Positions 14,561 to 16,178 of a DNA stretch of 16,178 bases are shown in pieces. Numbering within the stretch: the first letter of the stretch is position 1; each line of letters opens with the position of its first letter. The stretch is taken from assembly GCA_035541995.1 (NCBI GenBank), contig DATKMG010000239.1:1-16178 (forward strand), read 5' to 3'. This DNA is from DATKMG01 sp035541995 (lineage in GTDB: Bacteria > Acidobacteriota > Terriglobia > Versatilivoradales > Versatilivoraceae). Made by a program: the position numbers and the translations under genes. The notes under the pieces are model-generated. The model saw only the letters and a list, made by a program, of their open reading frames with translations. It had not been told where the DNA came from and searched no databases.

Positions 14561-14712
14561 GGGTAGCCACGGTTACTGCGCTTTGAGCAGTGACCGTGGG
14601 TCTTTTGACCCCATTGAAATGCCCACGATTGATTCGAGGAACGAATCAGTCGTGGCTACCAATGCCTTTTTCATCGACCGTGGCGACCTGAAAAGGTCAT
14701 GGGGCATTTCAG
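14561..14712. repeat. REP/BIME-like element with two GTAG-flanked hairpins
   Basis: Hairpin 1 (14567-14599) has a 13-bp stem, with one G-T pair, around a 7-base loop; hairpin 2 (14623-14655) has a 14-bp stem, with one G-T pair, around the loop AGGAA. Both stems begin CCACG and end CGTGG. GTAG lies immediately 5' of hairpin 1 (14563-14566) and, on the opposite strand, immediately 5' of hairpin 2 (CTAC at 14656-14659), so the outer ends form an exact 10-bp inverted repeat (GGTAGCCACG). A second exact 10-bp inverted repeat joins 14615-14624 and 14702-14711, and small hairpins GGGTC-TTTT-GACCC and GACCT-GAAA-AGGTC (14685-14698) lie within. This matches a pair of inverted REP sequences (BIME), which RAYT transposases recognise through GTAG. 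It fills the convergent gap between the HETTH gene and serS. Confidence 0.6.
14689..14710 (+). repeat. Right end of the element, second copy of the 4487-4508 repeat
   Basis: This stretch repeats 4487-4508 with two differences in 22 positions. It includes the GGTC arm of the GACCT-GAAA-AGGTC hairpin and the GGGCATTTC arm of the longer inverted repeat. Confidence 0.4.
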
Positions 14713-14758
14713 CGAATATGTGCTCTGAGACTGAGATCATCGCTGGGGTCATAGCGGA

Positions 14759-16036
14759 CTATCGGGCCGGGATCTTTCCTACGCCGTCCAGATATGGCCG
14801 GAGTGCTGACGGGATTAAGACTCCCCCATCGGCTTGCTGGTAGTTCTCAATGATGGCGACCCAGGTACGACCCACTGCTAAACCCGAGCCGTTGAGTGTG
14901 TGGACAAACTCCAATTTCGAATTTGGACCTCGCCGAAACCGGATATTGGACCGCCTGGCCTGGAAGTCCTCGCAATTACTGCAAGAAGAGATCTCCCGGT
15001 AGGCATTCTGAGCCGGTAACCACACCTCTAAATCATATGTCTTGGCGGATGCAAACCCCAGGTCTCCGGTACACAGGGAAACCACGCGATAGTGGAGTCC
15101 TAGGCGCTTCAGGATCTCCTCTGCGTTTTCAGTCAACGACTCCAATTCCGTATATGAGTCCTCCGGCCGAGTCAATTTGACGACTTCCACCTTGTTGAAT
15201 TGGTGCTGCCGGATCAAGCCACGAGTATCTTTTCCATAACTCCCGGCTTCACTGCGGAAGCAAGGAGTATAGGCTGTCAGGTAAATGGGCAGCCGGTCTC
15301 CCTCCAGAATTTCCCCGGCATAGATATTGGTCACCGGCACTTCGGCTGTTGGGATCAGCCAGTAATCCGTACCCTCTATTTTGAAGAGATCCTCTGCAAA
15401 TTTTGGCAACTGTCCAGTTCCCATCAAACTAGTAGAGTTGACCATGAAGGGTGGCAATACCTCTGTATAGCCATGTTCTCTGGTCTGAATATCGAGCATG
15501 AAATTAATGAGAGCCCGCTCCAAGCGGGCACCTAGGCCGGTATAAAGGGCGAAGCGAGCGCCAGCCAGTTTGGCAGCACGGTCGAAATCCAACAAGCCCA
15601 GTTTAGGTCCCAGGTCCCAGTGGGCTTTGGGTTCAAATTCGAAGGTAGGCTTCTCGCCAACCACCCTGATCACGGGGTTCGCAGATGCGTCGCTGCCAGT
15701 GGCCACGCTAGAATTCGGGATGTTAGGGATGGTGAGCTGAATGAGTCGGAGTTTCTCGTCACAATCTTTCAACTTTTCGTCCAATCCCTTGATCTTAGAG
15801 GAAACTTCTTTCATCTCCGCGATCTTCAGGCTGGCATCCTGCTTTTGTTTCTTCAGAATTGTGATTTCATCGTTCGTCATATTGCGCAAGTGCTTGAGCT
15901 TCTCTGTTTCAACGATCAATCTTCGGCGTTCAACATCCAGTTTTTCAAATCCTTCTAGGTCAACGGTTGCGCCCCGTTGTCGCATCTTCTCACGCACAAG
16001 ATCTAAATTTTCTCGAATAAAACCCAGGTCTAACAT
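14759..16036 (-). CDS. serS: Seryl-tRNA synthetase
   Basis: The enzyme charges tRNA-Ser, and tRNA-Sec where present, with serine in the cytoplasm. The 425-residue protein shows the family layout: an N-terminal tRNA-binding helical hairpin (about 30-100, charged coiled coil), LTIPNIPNSSVATG at 101-114, motif 1 region GARFALYTGLGARLERALI (159-177), the serine-binding TAE (230-232), motif 2 with FRSEAGSYGKDTRG (260-273) and HQFNKVEV, and motif 3 with LNGSGLAVGRT (381-391). ENYQQADGGVLIPSALRPYL near the C-terminus is also diagnostic. The length is normal and no key residue is missing. The start codon overlaps the stop of the upstream dehydrogenase gene (TGATG), and there is little Shine-Dalgarno sequence, so translation is probably coupled. 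It converges on the HETTH gene across the REP-like element. Confidence 0.98.
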   Translation of the reverse strand: MLDLGFIRENLDLVREKMRQRGATVDLEGFEKLDVERRRLIVETEKLKHLRNMTNDEITILKKQKQDASLKIAEMKEVSSKIKGLDEKLKDCDEKLRLIQLTIPNIPNSSVATGSDASANPVIRVVGEKPTFEFEPKAHWDLGPKLGLLDFDRAAKLAGARFALYTGLGARLERALINFMLDIQTREHGYTEVLPPFMVNSTSLMGTGQLPKFAEDLFKIEGTDYWLIPTAEVPVTNIYAGEILEGDRLPIYLTAYTPCFRSEAGSYGKDTRGLIRQHQFNKVEVVKLTRPEDSYTELESLTENAEEILKRLGLHYRVVSLCTGDLGFASAKTYDLEVWLPAQNAYREISSCSNCEDFQARRSNIRFRRGPNSKLEFVHTLNGSGLAVGRTWVAIIENYQQADGGVLIPSALRPYLDGVGKIPAR

Positions 16037-16178
16037 CAGGCGTATATACCCCGTTCTCTTGTGGTAAAGGCTACACGATCGATCGCCAGCATATAAGCAG
16101 CAATCCGCATGTTAACATTGTGCCGATCCGCGTAAGATGCCACTGTGTCGAAACTGTTTACCATTATCTCCTCCAACT
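16036..16178 (-). CDS. Glu/Leu/Phe/Val dehydrogenase, C-terminal end (cut by window)
   Basis: Only the last 46 codons are in the window. The C-terminus, with DRHNVNMRIAAYMLAIDRVA followed by RERGIYA, matches the end of amino-acid dehydrogenases of the glutamate dehydrogenase family, which reversibly deaminate an amino acid with NAD(P)+. Members with this ending are mostly glutamate dehydrogenases, but the substrate-determining residues are outside the window. The TGA stop shares one base with the serS ATG, so the two genes form one transcription unit with dehydrogenase first. Confidence 0.8.
   Translation of the reverse strand, partial: LEEIMVNSFDTVASYADRHNVNMRIAAYMLAIDRVAFTTRERGIYA

Overview
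The window looks like chromosomal DNA from an uncultured or little-studied member of the Acidobacteriota. The best evidence is a secreted von Willebrand A protein with the layout of the 'VWFA-related Acidobacterial domain' family, next to a seven-bladed FG-GAP/UnbV (CRTAC1-like) propeller protein, a secreted TPR protein and a CE15-type glucuronoyl esterase. GC content appears moderate and intergenic gaps are fairly long. Assignment to the phylum is inference from gene families. No rRNA, tRNA, CRISPR array, integrase or intact transposase is visible.

Layout. Bases 2-1243 (+) are the 3' part of a secreted protein with a tandemly repeated domain. Bases 1345-2379 (-) encode a TPR protein, divergent from 2591-4414 (+), a CRTAC1/UnbV propeller protein; the 211-base gap between them holds a good minus-strand sigma70-type promoter with a palindrome in its spacer, and a plus-strand promoter so close to the ATG that the transcript may be leaderless. 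Bases 4682-5650 (-) encode the VWA protein. A 768-base gap with no convincing gene contains a perfect 16-bp palindrome. Bases 6419-7324 (+) encode a delta-9-type fatty acid desaturase, convergent with the CE15 esterase at 7349-8662 (-). A 642-base gap follows and ends in a strong promoter.

From 9305 a plus-strand cluster runs to 14548: a LolA/LolB-like periplasmic protein, the two-component ATP-dependent protease HslV (peptidase) and HslU (AAA+ unfoldase), a lipoprotein with three fibronectin-III-like domains, and an unrecognised exported protein with an HETTH zinc-protease motif. The close spacing suggests co-transcription, which would place a cytoplasmic protease and envelope proteins in one unit.

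Between this cluster and the convergent serS (14759-16036, -) lies a structured repeat. It has two long hairpins in opposite orientation, each preceded on its own strand by GTAG, the architecture of REP/BIME elements mobilised by RAYT (Y1) transposases. A short piece of its right end recurs about 10 kb away near 4487. The window ends inside the 3' end of a Glu/Leu/Phe/Val dehydrogenase gene (-), whose stop codon overlaps the serS start codon.

Most of the window is recognisable. The least explained parts are the REP/BIME-like repeat, the HETTH protein, the structured hslV-hslU spacer and the regulatory region between the TPR and CRTAC1-like genes.
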